Shown here: positions 1 through 6,929 of the stretch, piece after piece | Position numbering within the stretch: position 1 is the stretch's first letter | Layout of the letters: every line of letters begins with the position of its first letter | From: J038 sp036734085 | Lineage (GTDB): Bacteria; Chloroflexota; Anaerolineae; Aggregatilineales; Phototrophicaceae | NCBI GenBank assembly: GCA_036734085.1 | Contig: DAIMZF010000002.1 | Coordinates: forward strand, 38,510 to 102,509 | DNA length: 64,000 nucleotides | Direction of reading: 5' to 3' | Translations under genes and position numbers: made by a program | Notes under the pieces: generated by a model | The model's database searches: none | Told to the model about the DNA's origin: nothing | Seen by the model: the letters and a program-made list of their open reading frames with translations, nothing else

Positions 1-1053
1 GTCGGCAAGGCCGCGTTGAATACTTACAACATGCAAATCATCGGCTTTCGTGATGGCTTTAGGGGGTTGATGGAAAACCGGATTGTGCGCCTGGACAGCG
101 AAGCACTGTCTGGAATTTTGACGATTGGCGGCACAATTTTAGGCACAAGCCGCGACAAGCCTAATAAAATGCCCATCGGCAACAAGCGTTTGGATATGAC
201 CGATGTCATGCTGGACGTATACCAGAAGCATCATCTGGATGCGTTGGTGTGTCTGGGTGGCGGCGGCACACAGAAGAACGCGCTGTTGCTGTCCAATAAA
301 GGCATGAATATCATCACACTCCCCAAGACGATTGATAATGACGTGCGTATGACCGATATTACCTTTGGGTATGATACCGCGCTAACCATCGCTACCGAAG
401 CCATAGACCGCCTGCACAGCACCGCACACAGTCATCACCGCATCATCGTGGTGGAAGTGATGGGGCATAACACTGGCTGGCTGACATTAGGGGCGGGGAT
501 TGCGGGCGGTGCGGATGTTATCCTCATCCCCGAAATGCCATACGACGCGGAAAAAGTGGCCGCCTCCATCACCGAGCGCAAACAGGGCGGCAAGCACTTC
601 AGCATCGTGGCAATTTCCGAAGGGGCGATGTCTGTGGCGACCGCTAAGAAGTTGAATCATGTTATCGAAAAAATTAAAAACGCTAAAAATAAATCCGAGA
701 AGAAGAAATATAAAGCCAAATTGGTAGAGATTGAAGCCGAACGCGCTAACAGCACACACACACTGACCCGCCAATTAGAAGCGTTAACAGGTCTGGAATC
801 ACGAGTGACTATTTTAGGTCACGTTCAGCGTGGCGGTGTGCCTTCTCCATCAGACCGATTGCTGGCGACGCGATTAGGGACAGCCTGTGCCCGTGCGATT
901 GAAGATGGCAAGTTCGGTGTGATGATGGCCGTGCAAGGGAGCGATATTGTCCATGTGCCGCTTGAGGAAGTCGCGGGGAACCGTAAGAACGTTCCGCTAG
1001 ACCATCCCTGGTTAGAAACAGCGCGGGATTTGGGCGTTAATTTAGGTGATTAA
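1..1053 (+). CDS. pfkA: 6-phosphofructokinase, group III type, 5' end cut by window edge
   Basis: Phosphorylates fructose 6-phosphate in glycolysis. The frame is open from base 1 and its first residues match the conserved N-terminal region of the family (GFRDGFRGL), so the gene begins outside the window. The substrate loop PKTIDND has Lys at the position that is Gly in E. coli PfkA, which is typical of group III and PPi-linked enzymes. The phosphate-donor loop reads GGGGTQ, where GGDGS is usual. The residue separating ATP (Gly) from PPi (Asp) users is Gly, suggesting ATP. The Mg-binding Asp is replaced by Gly and MGR reads MGH, which I believe also occurs in a group III subclade. A Lys/Glu-rich helix precedes the conserved GHVQRGG. 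The family call is secure; the donor is inferred. Confidence 0.9.
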   Translation, partial: VGKAALNTYNMQIIGFRDGFRGLMENRIVRLDSEALSGILTIGGTILGTSRDKPNKMPIGNKRLDMTDVMLDVYQKHHLDALVCLGGGGTQKNALLLSNKGMNIITLPKTIDNDVRMTDITFGYDTALTIATEAIDRLHSTAHSHHRIIVVEVMGHNTGWLTLGAGIAGGADVILIPEMPYDAEKVAASITERKQGGKHFSIVAISEGAMSVATAKKLNHVIEKIKNAKNKSEKKKYKAKLVEIEAERANSTHTLTRQLEALTGLESRVTILGHVQRGGVPSPSDRLLATRLGTACARAIEDGKFGVMMAVQGSDIVHVPLEEVAGNRKNVPLDHPWLETARDLGVNLGD

Positions 1054-1078
1054 TATAGAACTAAAGGGAAAGTAACCC

Positions 1079-1936
1079 ATGAGCAACGGGGAAAAGTACA
1101 TCTTTATCACAGGTGCGGCTTCCGGCATCGGGTTAGCCAGTGCCCGTCATTTACATCAACTGGGGTTTTCCGTGATTGTGGGTGTTTATCCCGGTGAGGA
1201 TGATAGCGGGCTGGATTCCATCACAGGAGAACGCCTGCATAAACTCAGCATCGACATCACCAAGACAGACATGATTGTATCCGCACGGCAAGCGATTGAA
1301 CGCATCACTGGCGGCCATCTGTACGGATTATTCAACAATGCGGGGATGGCGATACCTGGCCCAATTGAATTTGTGCCGATTGAAGCTATTCGTCAACAAC
1401 TTGATGTAAACCTCATCGGCCATGTGGAAGTTACCCAGCATCTATTGCCCTTCATCCGTGCCGCGCAAGGGCGGATTGTTAACACAACGTCCATATTAGG
1501 CCGTGTGACTACTGTCTTTTCCGCACCATATTGTATGTCAAAATATGCGCTGGAAGCCTTCACGGACGCACTCCGGCAGGAATTAGCGCCTTTTGGTGTG
1601 GCTGTCTCCGCAATAGAACCGGGCAACATCAAAACGGCCATATGGCGCAAGACAGGCGCGGCTACCGAAGAAATAGACGAAGAACTGCCGCCAGAAGCAC
1701 GCCCACTATACGGCGATGTGATGCAAGCCTTTAAGAAGAATGTCGCTAAAATATCAGAAGAAGGCATCCCGCCGGAGCGTGTGGCGCAAGCTGTCGGCCA
1801 TGCGTTCACGGCCAAGCGCCCTAAAACGCGCTATGTTGTCGGCAGTGATGCAAAACTCATCGCCTTTTTACGTCGCGTTTCCTCTGACCGTTTTATTGAC
1901 GGCCTGCTGGAACGGCGTTACCCCACCAAAAGCTAA
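1079..1936 (+). CDS. SDR-family NAD(P)-dependent oxidoreductase
   Basis: Short-chain dehydrogenase/reductase of 285 residues with a Rossmann fold. The cofactor loop TGAASGIG lies at 11-18, NNAG at 86-89, the catalytic Ser near 138 and YxxxK at Tyr151/Lys155. PG at about 183 follows as in classical SDRs. The C-terminal 70 residues are longer than in the shortest members and resemble the retinol/17-beta-hydroxysteroid dehydrogenase-like group, but the substrate cannot be read from sequence. It starts 25 bases after the phosphofructokinase stop behind a purine-rich AAAGGGAAAG, so the two are probably co-transcribed. It ends against a hairpin terminator shared with the convergent gene. Confidence 0.88.
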   Translation: MSNGEKYIFITGAASGIGLASARHLHQLGFSVIVGVYPGEDDSGLDSITGERLHKLSIDITKTDMIVSARQAIERITGGHLYGLFNNAGMAIPGPIEFVPIEAIRQQLDVNLIGHVEVTQHLLPFIRAAQGRIVNTTSILGRVTTVFSAPYCMSKYALEAFTDALRQELAPFGVAVSAIEPGNIKTAIWRKTGAATEEIDEELPPEARPLYGDVMQAFKKNVAKISEEGIPPERVAQAVGHAFTAKRPKTRYVVGSDAKLIAFLRRVSSDRFIDGLLERRYPTKS

Positions 1937-1965
1937 TAAAAATCCCCCATGTCACGTGGGGGATT
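1937..1965 (-). terminator. Hairpin terminator between convergent genes
   Basis: An 11-bp stem (1941-1951 with 1955-1965, one G-U pair) closes a 3-base loop. Read on the minus strand the stem is followed by a T-run (A-run at 1938-1942 on the plus strand), so it is a proper Rho-independent terminator for the minus-strand gene at 1976-2290. On the plus strand it lacks a T-run and would act weakly for the SDR gene. Confidence 0.75.
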
Positions 1966-1975
1966 AGGATGTTTG

Positions 1976-2290
1976 TTACTCTACTTCCACTTTGACCTTT
2001 GCCCGGCCAGTGGTAGAAGGTGGTGTGTCGTCGCTTTCGTCGTCTTCACCGTCCTTTTTGGCCTTGCGGAGTTCGTGCATGGCCGCATCGACTAAAGCAC
2101 GGAAGCCCTTTGTAAATTCTTTGCTGGCGTTGCTCCCGTGTTTACGGAAGCCTTCCGGCAGTAAGGCTTCCAGCGCGAGGCCGGTTTCCTCTAGTGCGCG
2201 GCGTTGATGATATAAAAATTCCTCAAACGGCGTGCGCGGTGATTCTTCTTCCGGCAGTTCGTTGGTGGGGTTTTCTTCATGCAGAGTCAT
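1976..2290 (-). CDS. Small acidic hypothetical protein
   Basis: 104 residues, not recognised. The first 20 residues are acidic and Pro-rich. The middle (about 20-80) is predicted amphipathic helix with alternating charged and aliphatic residues, and the tail is strongly acidic before a Lys/Val end. No cysteines, no membrane segment and no signal peptide are visible, so it is probably a soluble helical protein. The start is supported by AAGGAAA about 9 bases upstream. Its upstream region carries a long interrupted inverted repeat (2308-2356), and a Rho-independent terminator follows it. It therefore looks like its own transcription unit. Confidence 0.6.
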   Translation of the reverse strand: MTLHEENPTNELPEEESPRTPFEEFLYHQRRALEETGLALEALLPEGFRKHGSNASKEFTKGFRALVDAAMHELRKAKKDGEDDESDDTPPSTTGRAKVKVEVE

Positions 2291-2307
2291 TCGGTTATTT
2301 TCCTTCT

Positions 2308-2356
2308 CTCAACTATACGTTGTACTTGTATCATACTTTACGTATATCACGTTGAG
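2308..2356. repeat. Interrupted inverted repeat upstream of the small acidic protein gene
   Basis: CTCAAC-TATACGT at 2308-2320 is complemented by ACGTATA (2340-2346) and GTTGAG (2351-2356), giving 13 pairs interrupted by 4 unpaired bases around a 19-base AT-rich centre. It lies in the 103-base gap between the stop of the dehydrogenase gene and the start at 2290. No T-run follows on the minus strand, so it is more like an operator or RNA leader structure than a terminator. Confidence 0.45.
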
Positions 2357-2393
2357 AAGTTGTAGCAAGACCAATTATGACCTGTCCATATGG

Positions 2394-3413
2394 CTAGTAT
2401 CCGCGTGTGCGCTCTAGTCGATTGAGCAAAGGCCGCTTTTCCACATACCGCCGCAGATTTTCCTCGAACACGGCGGCGGCGCGTTCGTTATAGCGCGTGT
2501 TATTCCCGGCTACGTGCGGGCTAATGATGACATTCTCTAAATTCCACAACGGACTGGAAGATGGCAAAGGTTCTTTCTCGAAGACATCCAGCGCCGCCCC
2601 GCCGATTTTTTCCGCCGCCAGTGCGTTAATGAGCGCGGCTTCATCTATCACACTACCCCGCGCAATGTTGATGAGCAGGGCATTTTTTTTCATCTGATTT
2701 AATATCCCTGCGTTGATGAGGTGATGGGTCTGCGGGGTGAGGGGCACAGTGACCACCAAAAAATCGCATTCCTGCACCATCGTCCCCAGCGCTTCCGGCG
2801 GATACAACCGCTCTGGAATGTCGCCTGTGGGGTCGCCTGTGCCCGGTTCGATAAAACCTTCATCATCCAGCGTGTTCAGCAGATTTCGCTTTGTGGCGAG
2901 TACCTTCATGCCGAATTGGTCAGCTAACCGCGCCAATTCCCGCCCGATACTCCCATAACCCACAATGCCTAGCGTTTGCTCACGTAAAGTTAATGGGCGA
3001 AAAGTCTGGTGGGGTTTATCCGGCCAGTGGACGCTTTGCTTGTTCCTGAACATCTGCGGTAGTTTATATTCCCATGCCAGCATCATACCCATACAGTATT
3101 CCGCAATAGGTACGGCATGAATCCCGCTTGCGGAGGTAATCTCAACATCTTCAACCTGGCCGATGCGACTGTCAACCACATTATCCAACCCGGCATAATG
3201 CAATTGTATCCAGCGCAGATGCGGCGCTTGGACTGGCTCTGGAAAGTTAAACACCGTGTATAGCACTTCCACATCCTTGTAAGCGGAAGCCGGAACATCC
3301 GGGTAACGCCGCTCGATTTGTAATCTGTCGGAGACTGCCCGCAGGCGTTCAAGGAGTTCCTCGTTAAAATCCATGCACACCAACACGCGGATTTTATCTT
3401 GTGTATCGCTCAT
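2394..3413 (-). CDS. D-2-hydroxyacid dehydrogenase
   Basis: NAD-dependent oxidoreductase that interconverts 2-hydroxy and 2-keto acids; 339 residues, the usual size. The Rossmann glycine motif GYGSIG is at 152-157. The catalytic set is intact: Arg252 in NIARG, Glu281 in FEKEP and His300 in SPHVAG. Residues 175-205 form a longer, Gly/Pro/Asp-rich insertion between the cofactor strands. The family includes glyoxylate, phosphoglycerate and lactate dehydrogenases; specificity is not resolved and no ACT domain is present. The start is preceded by AAGGGAAAG. A TATAAT box (3446-3451, minus sense) lies 33 bases upstream in the region shared with fabI, without a good -35. Confidence 0.9.
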   Translation of the reverse strand: MSDTQDKIRVLVCMDFNEELLERLRAVSDRLQIERRYPDVPASAYKDVEVLYTVFNFPEPVQAPHLRWIQLHYAGLDNVVDSRIGQVEDVEITSASGIHAVPIAEYCMGMMLAWEYKLPQMFRNKQSVHWPDKPHQTFRPLTLREQTLGIVGYGSIGRELARLADQFGMKVLATKRNLLNTLDDEGFIEPGTGDPTGDIPERLYPPEALGTMVQECDFLVVTVPLTPQTHHLINAGILNQMKKNALLINIARGSVIDEAALINALAAEKIGGAALDVFEKEPLPSSSPLWNLENVIISPHVAGNNTRYNERAAAVFEENLRRYVEKRPLLNRLERTRGY

Positions 3414-3529
3414 TGTTCTTTCCCTTCTTCGTGGTACGCCTGCTGATTATAACGTAGCTTGGGCGGGTGCGGTGTGTTAGAGTCTGTGCAATTGGCCTTA
3501 TTAACGAACCAGACGGAGGACTGTCCACA

Positions 3530-4324
3530 ATGGGGTTACTAGATGGCAAGGTCGCGCTGATTTTTGGTGTGGCGAACAAGAATTCAATCGCTTGGGGGAT
3601 TGCACAGGCCTTCCATGCGGAAGGGGCGCAGATTGCACTCAGTTATGCGGGTGAAGTCCTGCAAAAGCGAGTCCTGCCGTTGGCGGCGGAAATTGGCTGT
3701 GATTTTGTGGAAGAGTGTGATGTAACCGACGACGCGCAGATTGATGCACTGTTTGATAAAGTGCGCGAGCGTTACGGGCGGGTGGATGTTCTCGTCCATG
3801 CGATTGCTTATGCCGAGCGCGATGACTTAGGCGGGCGCTTCGTGGATGTATCCCGCAGTGGCTTTAAGCTCGCGTTGGACATCAGCGCCTATAGCCTGAT
3901 TGCGCTGGCAAAACGTACAGAGCCGTTGATGCCGGAAGGTGGTAGCATGATGACGTTGACGTACTATGCGGCGGAAAAGGTCATGCCAGCATATAACGTA
4001 ATGGCTGTTGCAAAAGCCGCCCTGGAATCAATTACGCGCTATCTGGCCTTCGACTTAGGCCCCCATAATATCCGTGTGAACGCCATCAGTGCCGGGCCTA
4101 TTAAAACACTTTCTGCGGCGGGTGTGCCGGGCTTACGCACGTTCTTGAAATATGTGGAAAGTAGCTCACCACTGGGGCGCGGCGTCACACAAGAAGATGT
4201 TGCGAATACGGCGCTGTATTTAGCGTCCGGGTTGTCTTCTGCGGTGACAGGGGAGATTATTCATGTGGATTCCGGCTATAACATCCTGGGGCTGACCGCC
4301 CCGCGTGATGAACTGGACTTGTAA
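3530..4324 (+). CDS. fabI: Enoyl-[acyl-carrier-protein] reductase (NADH)
   Basis: Last reductive step of type II fatty acid elongation, using NADH. I chose ATG 3530 because it gives the canonical N-terminus of FabI (a short GLLxGK strand, then GVANKNSIAWGIA) and has CGGAGGA 9 bases upstream. The longer frame from 3467 would add 21 residues without homology. The protein has 264 residues, normal for FabI. Active-site residues match E. coli FabI: Tyr145, Tyr155 and Lys162 (Y-x6-K). The region AGPIKTLSAAG is the substrate-binding loop whose ordering is targeted by triclosan-type inhibitors. It is divergent from the dehydrogenase gene and convergent with bioY. Confidence 0.95.
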   Translation: MGLLDGKVALIFGVANKNSIAWGIAQAFHAEGAQIALSYAGEVLQKRVLPLAAEIGCDFVEECDVTDDAQIDALFDKVRERYGRVDVLVHAIAYAERDDLGGRFVDVSRSGFKLALDISAYSLIALAKRTEPLMPEGGSMMTLTYYAAEKVMPAYNVMAVAKAALESITRYLAFDLGPHNIRVNAISAGPIKTLSAAGVPGLRTFLKYVESSSPLGRGVTQEDVANTALYLASGLSSAVTGEIIHVDSGYNILGLTAPRDELDL

Positions 4325-4341
4325 CCTGTTCTCTGTTATCT

Positions 4342-4381
4342 AGCCTGTAGGGGAATAGGCATAGCTTTTCCCCTACAGGCT
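4342..4381. terminator. Perfect 14-bp hairpin between fabI and bioY
   Basis: The arms 4342-4355 and 4368-4381 are perfectly complementary, with a 12-base loop. The hairpin sits between the convergent stops of fabI (4324) and bioY (4401). Neither strand has a clear T-run, so termination strength is uncertain, but position and symmetry fit a bidirectional transcript end. Confidence 0.6.
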
Positions 4382-4400
4382 GAATCAGATGGAAGATAAA

Positions 4401-4961
4401 TTAAAAATACCGCTTGATCAACGCCCGCCCGGTTTCCGTGAATCCGGCGGCGGCGATGGCCTTCACAATGTCAAAAGCGATGAATGGCGCAACACTCCAC
4501 GCCCACGCCTGTGACCAATCCACATTAAGTGTGACCTTGAGCACGGGCAATCCGAAGGCATATACAATCGCCACACCCACCAACCCGGCGATAAAGCGTT
4601 GCCAGATACGAGTCGCGCCATGCTCCACCAGATAACCAGCCACAAATGCCGCCGGGATAAAGCCGATGATGTACCCGGCAGTCGCACCCGTCAGGACGCT
4701 CATCCCGCCGGAAGCATCCGCCGCGATAGGTGCGCCGAACGCGATGAGTGCGGTATAGGCAATTTGTGTGATTGCGCCGTCGCGTGCCCCTAAAATCATC
4801 CCGGAGAGCAGGACGATAAAGACCTGCAAAGTATAAGGCGCAGGGCTGTTCAGATAAAACTTAAATTGAGCAGAGAGCGCCGTCAAGCCGACGAATAGCG
4901 CAATCAACGCCGCCCGTTGTACCCATGCCAGATTACGTGTTTGTGTTAAAGTACGAAACAT
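4401..4961 (-). CDS. bioY: Biotin transporter BioY (ECF S-component)
   Basis: Integral membrane biotin-binding subunit of an energy-coupling factor transporter; 186 residues with about six hydrophobic segments. Family features seen are PAPYTLQVF (about 37-45), GARDGAITQIAY (58-69) and the Gly/Ala-rich stretch ending GGMSVLTGATAGYIIGF. No ECF ATPase or T-component genes are adjacent, so it either shares them with other S-components or works alone, as reported for some BioY proteins. The start is preceded by AAAGGG. Two dyads lie just upstream (4970-4989 and 4991-5008) and could be repressor sites. Biotin supply fits the nearby fatty acid gene, but co-regulation is only inferred. Confidence 0.92.
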   Translation of the reverse strand: MFRTLTQTRNLAWVQRAALIALFVGLTALSAQFKFYLNSPAPYTLQVFIVLLSGMILGARDGAITQIAYTALIAFGAPIAADASGGMSVLTGATAGYIIGFIPAAFVAGYLVEHGATRIWQRFIAGLVGVAIVYAFGLPVLKVTLNVDWSQAWAWSVAPFIAFDIVKAIAAAGFTETGRALIKRYF

Positions 4962-4969
4962 AATGAATT

Positions 4970-5008
4970 AAACCCTTTCGTAAAGGTTTGGCTGTGTGGT
5001 CACAGAGC
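4970..5008. promoter_or_regulatory. Two dyads upstream of bioY, possible operators
   Basis: AAACC (4970-4974) and GGTTT (4985-4989) form an inverted repeat spaced by 10 bases. Next to it, 4991-5008 forms an 18-base dyad, GCTxTGTG-GT-CACAxAGC. Biotin operators of BirA type have half-sites of similar GTTxAC/GGTTTAC character with wider spacing, so this is not a canonical match. No promoter boxes were identified with confidence. Confidence 0.3.
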
Positions 5009-5059
5009 CACCAACTTTAAAAATCTTCTATTGATTTAAAACACCGTGTCGGGCATTGG

Positions 5060-5359
5060 TTACGTGCGGTTTTCCGGCAAGGGTTCCACCGTCACGCGCA
5101 CCAACTCATACGCGGAGTCGTTGCGTACATCGGGCAAGCCACTGTAACCGGATTTCTCCCGTTCAATCAATGTGACCCGCGTGCCCTTGCCAATGAGGTC
5201 ATAACTTGTTACCCATTCGCCGATGTTTTGCACATTGCGGAAGATCGTCAACTTCGATTGGCGATCCATGCGGCGCAGGCGGCGCTTGGCTTGCATAAAG
5301 TTCATCTGGATTAAATCGTTGAGCAGTTTTTCCCGCTCGCGCTCGTTAAGATATGCCAT
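5060..5359 (-). CDS. Hypothetical protein, 99 residues
   Basis: Not recognised. The first 40 residues are highly charged helix (Arg/Glu/Lys rich, with a Met-Gln-Ala-Lys segment). Residues 45-99 look like a small beta domain (GEWVTSYDLIGKGTRVTL, then a conserved-looking GYSGLPDVRNDSAYELV). No Cys, membrane span or signal is present. AAGGA lies about 10 bases before the ATG. The gene is divergent from xseA and separated from bioY by 98 bases holding the dyads described. A nucleic-acid-binding role is conceivable from the basic helix but is speculation. Confidence 0.6.
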   Translation of the reverse strand: MAYLNEREREKLLNDLIQMNFMQAKRRLRRMDRQSKLTIFRNVQNIGEWVTSYDLIGKGTRVTLIEREKSGYSGLPDVRNDSAYELVRVTVEPLPENRT

Positions 5360-5479
5360 CGTCTTACTATCCTTACCCCGATGTAACCATAATCAACAGG
5401 ACGGGCATTTTTATCAATTGCCTGCCATCCGCTATTTTAGCGTGTATACTTGAGTGTGGAAATAGCAAAAGAGATTCTG

Positions 5480-6727
5480 ATGTTTGATGACTTTTTTACA
5501 CCACAAAGCCTGACGGTTACTCAGCTTACGTCCCACATCGCCAGCTTGTTTGATGAGGACATTGTGCTGAAAGATGCGTGGGTGGCTGGCGAAATCTCTA
5601 ACCTGACGCGCGCGAGTTCCGGCCATTGGTACTTCACACTCAAAGACCAGGAAGCGCAATTGCGCTGTGTGATGTGGCGCAGTTCTGCTACCCGCCAGCG
5701 CTTCACCCCGTCCGACGGCGACGCCGTAGAAGTGCATGGCAAGGTGCAAATCTACTCTCCGCGTGGGGAATATCAGCTTTACGCTGATGTCATCCGCCCG
5801 GTAGGGGTGGGGGATTTATACCAGCAGTTCGAGCGCCTTAAAGTCAGGCTAGAGGCCGATGGGCTGTTCGACGCTGACCGCAAACGCGAGACTCCGCTTT
5901 TACCCCTCAAAATTGGTATCGTCACTTCGCCGACTGCCGCCGCTTTTCAGGATGTTTTAAATATATTGCATCGCCGCTTCCCGTTGGCGGAGGTCATACT
6001 CAGCCCGACGATGGTGCAGGGGACAGAAGCCCCCCCGCAGATTATCCGGGCATTAGAGCGCCTGAACGATTACGGCGATTTAGATGTGATTTTACTGTGT
6101 CGGGGTGGCGGCAGTATCGAGGATTTGTGGGCGTTTAATGATGAAGGGGTGGCGCGGGCAGTGGCCGCCAGTCGCATCCCGGTGATTACCGGCGTTGGGC
6201 ACGAGACAGACTTCACGATTGTGGATTTTGTGAGTGATTTACGCGCTCCCACACCGTCTGCGGCGGCAGAATTGGCGACGCCGGATATTGAAGAATTACG
6301 TCAAACGCTGGATGACCACGCCGCGCTGATTGCCGCGCTGATGGATGACCGCATCGCCGCATCGCGCCGAGATTTAGAGGTCGCCTTGCGCGGCTTACGC
6401 TATGGCTCACCGGAGGGTGTCATCCGCACGAACCGCCAACGCATGGATGATTTAAACGGGCGGCTAGTTCGGGCACAACGCGGACGCATTACGCTATTAC
6501 GAGAGCGATTAGCGGCACGCGCAAGTGCGCTCATCGTAGCCGACCCCAAAGCGATTTTATCGCGGGGGTACGCCATCGTGACGCGCACCACAGATGGCAG
6601 GCGCGTGTTGACGGGGGCAGACGCGCCACCCGGTACAGCAATTACACTTCAGCTTGCGGATGATGAATTGAAGGCACGAGTAGAGGATAAAGACCAGCAT
6701 GAGCGATACCAACGCAAACTCTTTTAA
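5480..6727 (+). CDS. xseA: Exodeoxyribonuclease VII large subunit
   Basis: Catalytic subunit of ExoVII, which degrades single-stranded DNA from both ends in repair and recombination. The protein has 415 residues from ATG 5480. A TTG at 5450 would add 10 residues, but the ATG gives the normal start and has AAAAGAG upstream. An N-terminal OB-fold (about 8-110, with GEISNLTRASSGHWYFTLKD) is followed by the nuclease domain with GIVTSPTAAAFQD and RGGGSIEDLWAFNDE, then GVGHETDFTI, all hallmark motifs. The C-terminal half is the coiled-coil region that binds small subunits. The 3' end overlaps xseB by 29 bases, implying coupled translation. Confidence 0.95.
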   Translation: MFDDFFTPQSLTVTQLTSHIASLFDEDIVLKDAWVAGEISNLTRASSGHWYFTLKDQEAQLRCVMWRSSATRQRFTPSDGDAVEVHGKVQIYSPRGEYQLYADVIRPVGVGDLYQQFERLKVRLEADGLFDADRKRETPLLPLKIGIVTSPTAAAFQDVLNILHRRFPLAEVILSPTMVQGTEAPPQIIRALERLNDYGDLDVILLCRGGGSIEDLWAFNDEGVARAVAASRIPVITGVGHETDFTIVDFVSDLRAPTPSAAAELATPDIEELRQTLDDHAALIAALMDDRIAASRRDLEVALRGLRYGSPEGVIRTNRQRMDDLNGRLVRAQRGRITLLRERLAARASALIVADPKAILSRGYAIVTRTTDGRRVLTGADAPPGTAITLQLADDELKARVEDKDQHERYQRKLF

Positions 6728-6929
6728 TGGCGTATCATTCGAGGAAGCCCACACGGAACTGGAGCGTATTGTAACGCGGCTGGAATCCGGTGAGTTATCA
6801 TTGGAAGAATCGGTCAAATTATTTGAGCGCGGGCGTAAGTTGGCGGTGTATTGTCAATCCGTGTTAGATGCGGCGGAATTGCGCGTTAACCAGATTGCGG
6901 ATGATGGAAGTGTGTCACCGTTACGTTAA
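6699..6929 (+). CDS. xseB: Exodeoxyribonuclease VII small subunit
   Basis: 76-residue partner of XseA that coats its coiled coil to form active ExoVII. The family core is clear: SFEEAHTELERIVTRLESGE, then LSLEESVKLFERGRKL with two helices. The start lies inside the end of xseA (29-base overlap, +1 frame shift), so expression is likely coupled. The stop overlaps the stop of the convergent murJ: the TAA of each gene is read from one TTAA palindrome at 6926-6929, leaving no intergenic sequence and no visible terminator. Confidence 0.93.
   Translation: MSDTNANSFNGVSFEEAHTELERIVTRLESGELSLEESVKLFERGRKLAVYCQSVLDAAELRVNQIADDGSVSPLR

Noticed and set aside
1393..1815. Long antisense ORFs inside the SDR gene, and similar ones in many other genes
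   Set aside because: They mirror strongly conserved genes, lack ribosome-binding sites and resemble no family; they result from codon bias.
3467..3529. N-terminal extension of FabI
   Set aside because: FabI homology begins at the ATG at 3530, which has a good Shine-Dalgarno; the upstream codons are not FabI-like.
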